This document shows positions 24,785 through 34,716 of a DNA stretch of 64,000 nt, piece by piece. The stretch covers positions 1,364,001 to 1,428,000 of the forward strand of contig CANLXH010000001.1 of assembly GCA_947495075.1 (NCBI GenBank), written 5' to 3'. The DNA comes from an uncultured Croceitalea sp. Its GTDB lineage: Bacteria; Bacteroidota; Bacteroidia; Flavobacteriales; Flavobacteriaceae. Below the pieces are notes generated by a model, which worked only from the letters and a program-made list of their open reading frames with translations, was not told where the DNA came from and ran no database searches. The translations under genes and the position numbers were made by a program. The first letter of the stretch is position 1, and each line of letters opens with the position of its first letter.

Positions 24785-26029
24785 TTACAAAAAAGATATC
24801 ATCAACTCTTCTTTTAAATCATACAATTTACTCGAGTGGATTTCTCCAGCTCCTAAAAAACGATATCTCACTCCAGCAATTCTCCCCATATCCTCCGTAT
24901 AGCTGCCTGTGAACAATTCCCTATCTTCTAAAAATACACTTAGCTTCTTATCTTTAACAAATACTTTTATTTCCTTAGCTTGGGACAGGTCTATACCAAG
25001 AGTAGATAAATCATGCTCCTTTCCATTAACGTATACATCATTCATCATAAGCCCTAACTCCGAAGTACATCCTTTTATCGCAAATGATATAATCATAGCT
25101 CCTTTTGTGCCTAAAATAAAAATAGATGCATTTTGACAAACAGCCCATTTATCACGATAGGTATTCTTAATAATAGTACGAAGTTCAAAATTATCCCCAG
25201 AAACAGTCTGGAAATCTTTCACCATATGAAACGTAGATGTAAGTGGCACCTTACTATTAGCCAATTCATTAATAACAGTATTCGATAATCCAAGCTTTCC
25301 ATCATTAATAGCATTAGTTTTCAAATATTTAGGGATAGGTTTATAATCTAATGTTGCCAACCAACCTTCAGTCTTAATAAAAAGATCGTGCTGTTTGATA
25401 ATTTTCCCATCGGCTATAAGCTTTGCTCTAAAATAACCTGGTAAATAATATTGTCCCGTAGCTTTTCTCTGGTTCGGTTTGAGTGTAATGGTTTTTGTTG
25501 GGTCCCAATATTGTTGAATAAGGATATTATTCGTATTTATTTCACTAATATCAAGATTAAAAACAACAGAATTGGGTAAACCTTTTGAAACTGGTCTACT
25601 TTCAAAAATTACTTTTGATGCATCAATTGGTACTCGCACATTATCAGGACTCTTTAGTGAATAAAATGAAATAAAAATAAGGGTCATTACTGATGCACTA
25701 AACATAATAACACTCAAATTAACTCTTACTTTTTTAGAGATTCCCAAACCTCTTTTTACAACACCTTTAGACTTAAAATCTCTCCAGTTTTGATAACCTG
25801 CGAATTGAGCCAATGTATTCAATGTAGTAATGCTAGGAGCGCTTTTATAGTCAACTCTACCCCAGACTCTTTTTAAAGTAACAGGGCTTAAAAGCACTTT
25901 AGTCTCATGCTGAATACTCTCACTCAATTCTATAAACATGTCGTTATGCCATGAATCGGAAGCTCCCCAGTTAAGGCGTTCTTCAATTTGTTGCAAACAT
26001 TTTTGAACATAACGATGCTCCGAGTACAT
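24785..26029 (-). CDS. Membrane protein with N-terminal HTH-like region and LamG-like C-terminus
   Basis: Unrecognised protein of 414 residues. Residues 1-95 are soluble and helical with a helix-turn-helix look (LLSPVTLKRVWGRVDY then SITTLNTLAQFAGYQNWRDF). One membrane segment follows (about 103-126), and the rest (about 140-414) is beta-rich and should be outside the inner membrane, ending in a LamG-like part with FLGAGEIHSSKLYDL. This suggests a one-protein transmembrane regulator sensing an extracytoplasmic ligand, which is an inference. It is divergent from the secreted LamG/DUF1080-like gene at 26158. Confidence 0.65.
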   Translation of the reverse strand: MYSEHRYVQKCLQQIEERLNWGASDSWHNDMFIELSESIQHETKVLLSPVTLKRVWGRVDYKSAPSITTLNTLAQFAGYQNWRDFKSKGVVKRGLGISKKVRVNLSVIMFSASVMTLIFISFYSLKSPDNVRVPIDASKVIFESRPVSKGLPNSVVFNLDISEINTNNILIQQYWDPTKTITLKPNQRKATGQYYLPGYFRAKLIADGKIIKQHDLFIKTEGWLATLDYKPIPKYLKTNAINDGKLGLSNTVINELANSKVPLTSTFHMVKDFQTVSGDNFELRTIIKNTYRDKWAVCQNASIFILGTKGAMIISFAIKGCTSELGLMMNDVYVNGKEHDLSTLGIDLSQAKEIKVFVKDKKLSVFLEDRELFTGSYTEDMGRIAGVRYRFLGAGEIHSSKLYDLKEELMISFL

Positions 26030-26097
26030 AATTTAAAATTATACCACAAAGATTATAAAAAATATAAAGCATGAATATGAATGAATCAACTTGAACG

Positions 26098-26114
26098 AAC
26101 TTGTTTACCAAGTT
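26098..26114. promoter_or_regulatory. Operator-like inverted repeat
   Basis: The six-base arms AACTTG (26098-26103) and CAAGTT (26109-26114) have a five-base spacer. They lie 44 bases before the start at 26158 and within the divergent interval shared with the HTH-like membrane protein, a fitting site for its binding. No binding evidence exists. Confidence 0.4.
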
Positions 26115-26157
26115 TATCAATTTACTTTTTGCTTAGTAAATTCAAAAATCAAAAAAC

Positions 26158-27261
26158 ATGTACAAAACTTTAGCTTCCTTTTCGTTATTTCTCTTTTTTT
26201 ATATAAATGGTTTAGCTCAAAAACCAATATCACTTGATACCATAAATTGGAATATTAATGCCAAATCCTATGTGCTAGAACCCCTTAAAGGTAAAGATGC
26301 TATATACCTTCAGGCAGGTTCTATAGCTCTAAAAGATGCCAGTTTTCTTAACGGCACCATAGAGTATGATATTTATATGAAAGAGACTCGAGGATTTCCT
26401 GGGGTCTATTTTAGAACTAATGGCTCAAACTCTGAACAATTTTATATTCGTCCGCATCAATCGGGTAATCCAGATGCAAATCAAGCCATTGGACTAATTA
26501 ATGGTATTAGCGCATGGCAGCTTTACTTTGGACCCAAATATTCTTTCCCCTACAAATATCCTGTTGATGAATGGATGCACGTTAAAATCGTAGTTGATGG
26601 AGACAAGGCCCAAGTATACCTTGACAATGCAGATAAACCTAATTTATCTTGGAAATTATTTCATGAGGCAAAATCAGGTGGAGTAAGTTTTACTGGTGGT
26701 GGAGTAAGTGGTATGCACCTCGCAAATATTAAAATTAATAGCAATACTCACAATATTAAGAATTTTAATCCCGGAGAAAGAAAGCAGATTGAAGGTGCTA
26801 TTTCGCAGTGGGAAATATCAGATAAATTTGAAGAAAAACTGCTTAATGAAACCAATGCCCTTCGTTCTGTAATAGCAAATCGAAAATGGGGGGATAAAAT
26901 AGTTTTAGAAGAAGGGGTCGCTGCCAATATTTCACGGAAAGTACAGCTAAGAAATAACCAGCCTGGTAATACTGTTTTTGCAAAGATTACCATTACTGCT
27001 ACTAAAGATGAGACCAAATTATTTGAATTTGGATACAGTGATAGAGTTGTTGTTATATTAAATGGACAACCTATCTACAAAGGAAATAACGGTTTTAGAA
27101 CAAGAGACTATAGATATTTAGGTACGATAGGGCTTTTTGACGCAGTTTATCTTAACTTAAAAAAAGGAAAAAACACGTTATTAATGGCAGTTTCTGAGAA
27201 CTTTGGTGGTTGGCTTATTACTGGAAGATTTCCCAATCAAAATAGTCTAAAAGTTGAATAA
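26158..27261 (+). CDS. Secreted LamG/DUF1080-like protein
   Basis: Protein of 367 residues with a signal peptide (about 1-20, INGLAQ). Residues 25-195 resemble the concanavalin-like 3-keto-disaccharide hydrolase (DUF1080) fold: AGSIALKDASFLNGTIEYD in part, GFPGVYFRTN, DEWMHVKIVVDG and GVSGMHLANIKI. A second beta domain (about 215-365) contains FEFGYSDRVVVILNGQ and is of unknown type. It is probably a periplasmic glycan-binding or -cleaving protein. A bidirectional terminator follows. Confidence 0.72.
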   Translation: MYKTLASFSLFLFFYINGLAQKPISLDTINWNINAKSYVLEPLKGKDAIYLQAGSIALKDASFLNGTIEYDIYMKETRGFPGVYFRTNGSNSEQFYIRPHQSGNPDANQAIGLINGISAWQLYFGPKYSFPYKYPVDEWMHVKIVVDGDKAQVYLDNADKPNLSWKLFHEAKSGGVSFTGGGVSGMHLANIKINSNTHNIKNFNPGERKQIEGAISQWEISDKFEEKLLNETNALRSVIANRKWGDKIVLEEGVAANISRKVQLRNNQPGNTVFAKITITATKDETKLFEFGYSDRVVVILNGQPIYKGNNGFRTRDYRYLGTIGLFDAVYLNLKKGKNTLLMAVSENFGGWLITGRFPNQNSLKVE

Positions 27262-27393
27262 TAAATTTGAATAATAAATTTGAATTTCTGAGTTAACTAA
27301 ATTAGCTAAACACTCTTGTCAGATGGCAGCTCAAATTAGAAATGTCAGATTTATAATCCAGAGATTAAAAATTAAAACCTTTCTTAATACATT

Positions 27394-27440
27394 AAACAAA
27401 TAAAACCCAAGACTCTATATCTTGAGTTTTATTTGTTTTT
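27394..27440. terminator. Bidirectional terminator
   Basis: Arms AAACAAATAAAACCCAAGA (27394-27412) and its near-complement (27420-27438) with one mismatch lie between the convergent ends of the secreted LamG gene and the REC-GT2 gene, with T-runs on both sides. Confidence 0.75.
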
Positions 27441-27470
27441 CAATTCTGAAAAATTACTTTTTCAATAAAA

Positions 27471-28655
27471 TTAATTTCTTTTTGTAGGTAATAATCTATA
27501 CTTCCAACCCAAAAGTCCAAGCTGTCCCAAAATCTTAATGCTATCTTTCATAGAAAGTTTAGAGCCATCTGCATGAATCCATCTTTTCAGTGGCTGTTCA
27601 CATATGGCTTGCCTTGCTTTTGCTTTACCATAAAACTTACGCATTCTCATAAAAACCTCTACATCGAATAACCATTTGGTAACAAATTTCTTTTGAAACA
27701 TTTCTTTAGCTATTTCTCTATTCATAATTTTAGCACCACATTGTGTGTCTTTAAATGGCATACCTAAAATAGTTTGTATGATTTTATTAATTGTCATACT
27801 AATTATTTTACGTGCAGACTCTTTAGTAATGTCTGCTCCCATTCTTGCTATTCTAGAACCACTAACAATTTTAAATTCTGAATTTTCTATAGTTTTTACT
27901 AAATCATCAAAATCTTTAAAATCTGTTGATAAATCTGCATCTAAAAAACCTACATAATTAAATTGTTGGTCTTTTATAAGATGATTAATCCCCAGTCTAA
28001 CTGCTTCGGCCTTACCTCCATTTTCCTTGCAATTATAAATACTAATATTTGTTTCGTTTCCTATACGTAATTCATGTAATACTTTTAAAGTATTATCTGT
28101 ACTACCATCGTTTACAAAGCATAAATGGTAGCCTAAGTTAGAATTAGCAAATGTTTTAAATTCGTTACTCAATAATCTTTCTTCTTCATTATAGCAAGGT
28201 ATTACAACGCCAACACAAGATTTTTGTAAAAGTTGAGAATATGAAAGTGGTTTAGCAACTGATGCTACTTTAGGGCTTCCTATAATGCGTTTTATACGCA
28301 TGGCCATCTCATCTAGTCCTATAGGCTTTTTCATATAGTCATTAACCCCAAATTCAAAGTTTTCAAGTATAACAGATTCCCTATAATTACCAGACATTAC
28401 TAATATCGGTGTTTCGTCTTTCATGAATAATCTTATATATTTTACAACTTCTGTGCCTGTACATTCTACTACAGTTTTACCGGCCATTTCTGGCATATTC
28501 ATATCAAGTAACACTAAGTCTGGTCTAAACTCTTGATAGAGTTTAATACCATCCCCAGCAGAGTTGGCAGTTTTTACCTCATAACCAAGTTGAGATAACT
28601 TTTTTTCTACAGATAATAGGATTAATTCTTGGTCGTCAATAGCTAAAATTTTCAT
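27471..28655 (-). CDS. Response regulator receiver fused to glycosyltransferase family 2
   Basis: Protein of 394 residues with two domains. Residues 1-125 are a receiver: acidic pair Asp7-Asp8, phosphoacceptor Asp51 in LVLLDMNMPEMAG and conserved Lys in MKKPIG. Residues 145-385 are a GT2/GT-A glycosyltransferase of the dolichyl-phosphate glucosyl/mannosyltransferase type: VVIPCYNEEERL, FVNDGSTDNT, the DxD-bearing FLDADLSTDF and the SGSRIARMG region. No membrane segment is present. It probably loads sugar onto a lipid carrier for the adjacent polysaccharide genes, and phosphorylation would control enzyme activity directly. The domains are clear; the control mechanism is inferred. Confidence 0.88.
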   Translation of the reverse strand: MKILAIDDQELILLSVEKKLSQLGYEVKTANSAGDGIKLYQEFRPDLVLLDMNMPEMAGKTVVECTGTEVVKYIRLFMKDETPILVMSGNYRESVILENFEFGVNDYMKKPIGLDEMAMRIKRIIGSPKVASVAKPLSYSQLLQKSCVGVVIPCYNEEERLLSNEFKTFANSNLGYHLCFVNDGSTDNTLKVLHELRIGNETNISIYNCKENGGKAEAVRLGINHLIKDQQFNYVGFLDADLSTDFKDFDDLVKTIENSEFKIVSGSRIARMGADITKESARKIISMTINKIIQTILGMPFKDTQCGAKIMNREIAKEMFQKKFVTKWLFDVEVFMRMRKFYGKAKARQAICEQPLKRWIHADGSKLSMKDSIKILGQLGLLGWKYRLLPTKRN

Positions 28656-28852
28656 AGGTTAAGTATTTAAATAATTTATTAGGTTTTTACTATTAATACA
28701 GCAAAAATACTTTTTGTTGCTGTCCAAAATTGTTTGAAAAAGATGAATCAACAATAGCTATAGACGAATGGAAATTCCTTATGGATAGCTAGTTAACCTG
28801 TTACTTCACAATATTCTTAATTTTAAACTGTTATAATTTCTTACAATAACTA

Positions 28853-31800
28853 ATGGAAAAACAAACCCATAGTTTACTGGCGCTGGCACTAGTTTTAGGG
28901 CTTATTTTTCATGGTACAAGTATATTCTTTACCCTAGAATCTACGTACGATGCGTTGGTTCATTTGTTTTTTGCAAATCACTATGCTAATGATTGGTTTG
29001 AACCTTGGGATTACAGATGGTATACTGGTTTTACGGTACAGGGGTATCCTCCACTTGTACATCAATCTATGGCCTTATTATCTTATATAGGTGGTCTCAA
29101 GTTTGGTCTTTTTGCTATGACCTTCTTAATAATTGTTTTATTCCTAACAGGGATCTATAGGTTTGCATTTATTATTTGTGGAAGTACAAAAATTGCAGGC
29201 TATACAGCACTCTTAGGTGCTTTTTCTTCCATGTTTTTAGAAACCTTACACTTATTTGGTCAATTACCGAGTTTAATGGGAATTTCTGTATTACTACATG
29301 CTATGCCAGAAATTTACTATTGGGTTAAGCGAGGGAAATTACGTTATCTGTTTTCTTCGTTGTCGTTAATCGCACTTACAGTAACCTCTCATCATGTAAC
29401 TCCAATTTTTGGTATGGTCTTCTTTATATTTCCTTTAATAGGGATGGCCATTATGGATAATTGTAAAGACCGTGTTGAAGACACAAAAAAAATAACCTTT
29501 AGCATATTTGTAAAAGAATTTAAATCTAGTTTTTGGCGAATTGCATTTTTTGGACTTGGTTCATTATTTCTAATAATTATTTGTATTTTACCATACTGGA
29601 TAAACTCAAAAAAAAATCCTATAACACAGGTTCCCATACCTCATGGTTCTAGAGATAACTTTATAGAGGTTACTTCATCAGGGTTAGTTTTTTTTATAAT
29701 CCCTTGGGGTATATTATTGTTTATTATGCCTTACCTGTATTACAGGTTTTACAGCAAAAGATTACTCTTTTTTGGACTCTCTTTCTCTATTCTTTCTTTG
29801 TTAGGCACTGGTGGAACCACTCCTTTTCCAAAACTCTTATTAGGAGATACCGCTTTTAACATTTTAACATTAGACCGTTTTACACTGTGGGCTTCAATAA
29901 TGGCTTTGCCTCTATTTGGAGAATTTGTTTATAGAATAGTGGAAGGGGATTTTAAGAGGCAACTAATTAAAAAGTTTAGTAAAACTTTTCACTACTTACT
30001 AGTTAGTGGATTTGGAATTGCATTCATAGCTATGGCAATTTTTACAATGAGCCTAAACTATTTTAGACCATCTCAACCATCTAAAATAAAGATGCTACCA
30101 ATAGTAAATTTCTTGAACCAAGACCAACACGATCAATGGCGCTATCTCTCATTAGGCTTTGGAGATCAAATGGCTTGGCTATCTGCTCAAACAAATGCAA
30201 TGACTGTAGATGGCAATTACCACTCTGCCAGAAGGCTTCCAGAGTTAACCACAAGAGCCATTGAAAGACTTGAAAATTCTAAATTCAGGGGAGTTGAAGG
30301 TATTGGCTCTTTACAACAGTTTTTAACTGTACCTGAAAAATATAATTTAAAATATGTATTCTCTAACGATAAATTTTATGACCCTCTACTCTACTTCTGT
30401 GGTTGGCAACGATTACAGCAACTTGAAAATGGAATAATGGTATGGGAAAGGCTTAATATACCTCCATTACCTAAAATAATTCCTAAAGAGGATGTTACTA
30501 ATTATTTAAAATTAATGTGGGGCACTATACCAATTGCTACATTACTTTTTGCTTTTATCATAAACATACAACTATTATGGTATCGAAAATTGAAAAGTAA
30601 GCAAGAGAATGAAGCCAACTGTGCAAAATATCTTCCCAAGTATAATGGTGTTTCAAAATATAAAAGAGTGGTTTTTATGTTGTGGGCTATATTTATTTTA
30701 GTCCTGTTTTCTTTTTCCTTATCAAATTTTTATCTTACTAATTCCACATATTTAAGTCCACAAAATGTGGTTAAAGCCTACTATGATGCATTAGATTTTA
30801 AAGAATTTAAAACTGCTTTTAATTATATAGCTCCTTCAGAAAATGTCTCGCTATCTCAATATATGTTAGAAGTTTCTGTAGCAGATGGTCTTCTAAATTC
30901 TTATGCGAAACTAGGCGCAATAACTTTAAAACCTATTGAAATTAAAAGGGATAATGCTATATTAGAAGTATATACGCAATGGGTAACTCCTTTAGAGAAT
31001 ATTAATAAGAAGACTATACACCATTTAGTAAAACAAGATGGTAAATGGTATCTAAAACATAAAAAGAGTGATAATGATATTCCGCCAAATCAACTCATAA
31101 CTACTAATACTACTACATACTTTAATCATGGTCGGCGCAGAATAACTACACAACAAACTTATCATGAAGATATCCTAAGACAACCCTTACTGCAAGTATT
31201 ATCTGCTAGATTAGTTAAAATAAATGGCAGCTACAGTATAGTGGGCGAACTACAGAATATTGACAATGTACCTGCAGATGTTTCTATTTCTGGTTCTTTG
31301 TATAACAAGGCTAACAAACTACTTGCAAAATACGATGCAAAAGATTTAATTAAACATAAACTTTTACCGCAGGAAAGAACAGCTTTTAGAATTAACTTTG
31401 AAGGTATAGCTTGGGCTTCAACACAAGATAGTATTCCATCTACTTTTAACCCAGATGCTTTTACCCCTGTAAATTTAAAAGAAATCCCTACTACTTTTGA
31501 TTTACAATGTGCTGGTAATGTAGCAACAACAGATTTATATAAAGCTGTTTCTATACAGAATTTAAAATTTAGTAAAAATAGCGCATCCATTACTCTTTTT
31601 AATTCTGGAAACCAAGAGGTTACAATTCCACAGGTGCTTTCCAAGTATTATGATAAAGATGGAGGAATCATATGGGTAGAACTCGATTTTTTATTAGAAG
31701 GTATTCGTGTACAACGCAAACAAAATATTGATGTGCAATTTAAAAACCTTTCTAAACTGAAAATTATTGAAGATAGCATAGAAAAATGCTATGTGAATGG

Positions 31801-31939
31801 AATGCCTAATTCCCAGATAGTGAAAAAACATGGTAGCCTAGATAAAAACATATTAGACGTTTATCAGTCGTCAATGGAAGGACAGGGGTATCGATTTTTA
31901 CAGTTTGATGTTAATAGTTATATAGGAAATCCTAAATAA
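28853..31939 (+). CDS. Large polytopic membrane protein, GT-C/PTPS-related type
   Basis: Protein of 1028 residues. About ten to twelve membrane segments lie in residues 8-420 and one or two more near 560 and 620. The first outer loop has TYDALVHLFFANHY with Asp33 and His37, the acid position of GT-C sugar transferases that use lipid-linked donors. Residues 640-740 look like an NTF2-like domain and 740-1028 are beta-rich, both outside the membrane. It is likely a polymerase or transferase for an exported glycan, perhaps using the product of the GT2 fusion. The following gene begins directly after its stop. Confidence 0.65.
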   Translation: MEKQTHSLLALALVLGLIFHGTSIFFTLESTYDALVHLFFANHYANDWFEPWDYRWYTGFTVQGYPPLVHQSMALLSYIGGLKFGLFAMTFLIIVLFLTGIYRFAFIICGSTKIAGYTALLGAFSSMFLETLHLFGQLPSLMGISVLLHAMPEIYYWVKRGKLRYLFSSLSLIALTVTSHHVTPIFGMVFFIFPLIGMAIMDNCKDRVEDTKKITFSIFVKEFKSSFWRIAFFGLGSLFLIIICILPYWINSKKNPITQVPIPHGSRDNFIEVTSSGLVFFIIPWGILLFIMPYLYYRFYSKRLLFFGLSFSILSLLGTGGTTPFPKLLLGDTAFNILTLDRFTLWASIMALPLFGEFVYRIVEGDFKRQLIKKFSKTFHYLLVSGFGIAFIAMAIFTMSLNYFRPSQPSKIKMLPIVNFLNQDQHDQWRYLSLGFGDQMAWLSAQTNAMTVDGNYHSARRLPELTTRAIERLENSKFRGVEGIGSLQQFLTVPEKYNLKYVFSNDKFYDPLLYFCGWQRLQQLENGIMVWERLNIPPLPKIIPKEDVTNYLKLMWGTIPIATLLFAFIINIQLLWYRKLKSKQENEANCAKYLPKYNGVSKYKRVVFMLWAIFILVLFSFSLSNFYLTNSTYLSPQNVVKAYYDALDFKEFKTAFNYIAPSENVSLSQYMLEVSVADGLLNSYAKLGAITLKPIEIKRDNAILEVYTQWVTPLENINKKTIHHLVKQDGKWYLKHKKSDNDIPPNQLITTNTTTYFNHGRRRITTQQTYHEDILRQPLLQVLSARLVKINGSYSIVGELQNIDNVPADVSISGSLYNKANKLLAKYDAKDLIKHKLLPQERTAFRINFEGIAWASTQDSIPSTFNPDAFTPVNLKEIPTTFDLQCAGNVATTDLYKAVSIQNLKFSKNSASITLFNSGNQEVTIPQVLSKYYDKDGGIIWVELDFLLEGIRVQRKQNIDVQFKNLSKLKIIEDSIEKCYVNGMPNSQIVKKHGSLDKNILDVYQSSMEGQGYRFLQFDVNSYIGNPK

Positions 31940-33160
31940 ATGAGAAACACTATATATCTTATCATTTTAGTTTTAATTTTCACCAATTGTGCCAAACAAG
32001 GAAAAAGAGAGCATACATCCTTAACTGAAAGAATTACGTTAATCACTAACAAAAAAAGCTATACTGCGGGCGAGGCTATAATTTTAGAATTTTCTCCTTC
32101 CTCTTCAAAGAGCTGTTATCTTAAACTTAACTATGCATGGGGTAGTACTATTATAAAACCAACTAAAGGAGAAAATCTAAAATTTAAAATTCCAGAAAAT
32201 ATTACTCGTAAATCTGGAGTAATAAATTGGATTTTCTTTAACGATATTCATACTTATATAAAGGGAGAATTTACTGTCTTACCAAGCTCAAAACAAGCCC
32301 AAATTATGGAAACCTATCTAGGGCCTACTAGTATTTTTGCAGATGGTAAGGATCAAAGCATGCTCGTTTCTTTACCTCAAGATATTTATGGTAATCCGTT
32401 AATGGATACAACTATAGTTAAGACCATAATTCAATTTAACCAAGAAGTAGATAGTAAATTAATACCTGTTAAAAATGGGATTATTTATTCTTTTTTGGAC
32501 AGTAGAAAAGTCAGTGGTGATTTATTTGTTAGCGTTCATCATCAAAATCAAATTTCAAAAGAATTTACAGTTGTCGTACTACCTACAAAAGCTGCCAACT
32601 TTACAATAAGCGCTTTGCAAAAACATCATTATGCAGATGGCAACCAGATTATATCTTTTAAAACAAGTACAATATATGATATTAACGATAATTTAATCGC
32701 TGATGGAACTTTAGTTAAGTTTTCAATAAAAACAGCTACAGGTAATATTTTGGTAGCTAATGGACAAACAATTAACGGACAGGCTATAGCTTCCTTATTG
32801 CATCCAGAAAAATCGAACACTTGGCAAGTCCAGGCATCTATAAATGGAGTTGCTAAAAGTAATACCTTAGAATTAAATTTTTCAAATGCTGTACTAGATT
32901 TCCCAGTCTCAATAGCTAAAGATAAAAAATCAATTACTGTAGGTCCTGTCGAAAGTTATATGCGACAGTTGATACCAGACGGAATGAGTATACAATTGAA
33001 AATTAAGAGTCAAAATGGAAACTCACTACATATAGCAAAATCCAATTCTAGAAAAGGGATGATAACTTTAGAACTACCTAATGCACTAGTAAATAATACA
33101 AATATTATTGAGATAGAAGTTGGTGGAGTAACTAAAAAGATAAGTTATACAGATAAGTGA
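31940..33160 (+). CDS. Lipoprotein with beta-sandwich (invasin/Ig-like) repeats
   Basis: Protein of 406 residues with a lipobox (FTNC, Cys17). The rest is beta-rich, probably three or four Ig-like modules; ADGNQIISFKTSTIYDINDN and the repeated DG-x(3-4)-V pattern (residues about 135 and 230) resemble bacterial Ig/invasin domains. No catalytic motif is seen. It is sandwiched in one operon between the large membrane protein (adjacent codons) and the GH5-like gene (four-base overlap), so a structural role in export or surface assembly of the glycan is inferred. Confidence 0.7.
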   Translation: MRNTIYLIILVLIFTNCAKQGKREHTSLTERITLITNKKSYTAGEAIILEFSPSSSKSCYLKLNYAWGSTIIKPTKGENLKFKIPENITRKSGVINWIFFNDIHTYIKGEFTVLPSSKQAQIMETYLGPTSIFADGKDQSMLVSLPQDIYGNPLMDTTIVKTIIQFNQEVDSKLIPVKNGIIYSFLDSRKVSGDLFVSVHHQNQISKEFTVVVLPTKAANFTISALQKHHYADGNQIISFKTSTIYDINDNLIADGTLVKFSIKTATGNILVANGQTINGQAIASLLHPEKSNTWQVQASINGVAKSNTLELNFSNAVLDFPVSIAKDKKSITVGPVESYMRQLIPDGMSIQLKIKSQNGNSLHIAKSNSRKGMITLELPNALVNNTNIIEIEVGGVTKKISYTDK

Positions 33161-34683
33161 AATCAAAATTAAATACATATCGTTCCTTGCTAATTATCAG
33201 TTTTCTGATAATTAATTGTTTGATATTATATGGAGTATCTGCTACATGGACTTTTTTTAATACAGGTGCAGATAAAGCTACCATACTTCACTTGCCAGGA
33301 GAGTTAGAATCTGCTTATCAGCCCAAAGTAAATTGGAATGTGACAAACCAGCAAGGAAGATCTATGGAGACACAAACACTAAGAGAACTGGAGAAAGATT
33401 ATAAAAATGCATGGTATGTAAAATATAGTGCTTTAGCCAGTAATAATCCTTTTGGCTTAGCAGACTATTATACCTCAGATGCTAAGGATTATATAGAAAG
33501 ATTATTAGATTATAATCGTACTAATGACATTTATACTCGTGGGACAAGCATTCAACACAATCCAGAACTACTTTTTTACAGTCTGGATGGCAAATTAGTG
33601 GTGTTTACGGATAAAAATCTTGAAACTTTTGAAGAAACCTATGTTGATGATAAGTTACTACATAGGGAGAGTTCTATAGGCTCTTATCAAGTAACCATGC
33701 TTTTGGAAGATGGTTTTTGGCGGATAAGACAACTGGTAAAAATAGCATCTAAAAAACCTTCATTAGGAAGAAGGACGGTTAATGTTAACAAAATCAACAA
33801 AGGAATAAACTATTATCCCAAAGAACATCCTTGGGATATGTTCAGTGAAAATTTTAACGATAGTATTGTACAAAAGGATTTCGTTTTACTAAAAAAGATG
33901 GATTTTAATTCCGTTCGTATTTTCATCCCTTACAAAGCTTTTGGTGGTCCAAACGTAAAAATATCTTGCTTACAGCAAGTTCATTCCTTGTTAGATATTG
34001 CAAAAAAACAGCAACTTAAAGTATTGATAACTCTTTTCGATTTTTATGGAAATTATGATGTTTTAGATTGGACTTTAACCCATAGACATGCAGAACATAT
34101 TGTAAACTCACTAAAGAATCACGATGCGTTACTTGGTTGGGACATTAAAAATGAGCCAGATTTAGATTACGAGTCTAGAGGAAAGGAAAACGTAAAAGCA
34201 TGGCTTACAGCAATGGCTAAACAAATAAAATACTGGGATACAAAACATCCAATAACCATAGGGTGGTCGAATCCTGAAGCAGCAATAGATTTAGCTAATG
34301 AGGTAGATTTAGTTTCATTCCATTACTATGGGAGTTTAGAAAACTTATTCAATAGATATCAAAAGCTAAAAGAACAAGTGCCTGATAAACCTTTAGTACT
34401 ACAAGAATATGGTTATTCGAGTTATAGTGGTGTTTGGAATGGTTTAATTAGTTCAGAAAATAAACAAGCTGACTATTTAAAGGCTATTCAGAAATTTATT
34501 TCAGATGAAGAGCTACCCTATTTTCTATGGACCTTATATGATTTTGAGAAAATTCCAAATGCTGTAGCAGGTAGGCTACCATGGCGAAAGACTAAACAAA
34601 AATACTTTGGATTATTAGATACTGGAGGTAAACCAAAAAAAGCTTACCAAGTACTTCTAAAAAACAAAAAGGGGAACAATTAA
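33157..34683 (+). CDS. Membrane-anchored GH5-like glycoside hydrolase
   Basis: Protein of 508 residues that starts with GTG overlapping the previous stop (GTGA). One N-terminal membrane anchor (about 11-30) is followed by an NTF2-like domain (about 80-200) and a TIM-barrel glycosidase (about 215-500) with acid/base Glu333 in DIKNEPDLD and nucleophile Glu417 in LVLQEYGYSS, the GH5 pattern. It would act in the periplasm on the nascent polysaccharide, trimming it or freeing misplaced chains, as hydrolases in cellulose, PNAG and Pel systems do. That role is inferred from the neighbours. Confidence 0.83.
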   Translation: MKSKLNTYRSLLIISFLIINCLILYGVSATWTFFNTGADKATILHLPGELESAYQPKVNWNVTNQQGRSMETQTLRELEKDYKNAWYVKYSALASNNPFGLADYYTSDAKDYIERLLDYNRTNDIYTRGTSIQHNPELLFYSLDGKLVVFTDKNLETFEETYVDDKLLHRESSIGSYQVTMLLEDGFWRIRQLVKIASKKPSLGRRTVNVNKINKGINYYPKEHPWDMFSENFNDSIVQKDFVLLKKMDFNSVRIFIPYKAFGGPNVKISCLQQVHSLLDIAKKQQLKVLITLFDFYGNYDVLDWTLTHRHAEHIVNSLKNHDALLGWDIKNEPDLDYESRGKENVKAWLTAMAKQIKYWDTKHPITIGWSNPEAAIDLANEVDLVSFHYYGSLENLFNRYQKLKEQVPDKPLVLQEYGYSSYSGVWNGLISSENKQADYLKAIQKFISDEELPYFLWTLYDFEKIPNAVAGRLPWRKTKQKYFGLLDTGGKPKKAYQVLLKNKKGNN

Positions 34684-34700
34684 AATTGCTCCCCTTTTCT
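34666..34700. terminator. Bidirectional terminator
   Basis: AAAAAGGGGAACAATT (34666-34681) pairs with AATTGCTCCCCTTTTCT (34684-34700) with one mismatch, between the convergent ends of the GH5-like and GT4 genes. Confidence 0.75.
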
Positions 34701-34716
34701 TACTTAACCTAAAAAC

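Noticed and set aside
31231-31644. 137-codon minus-strand reading frame inside the large membrane protein gene
   Set aside because: Antisense to a continuous coding sequence, no start context, no recognisable domain.
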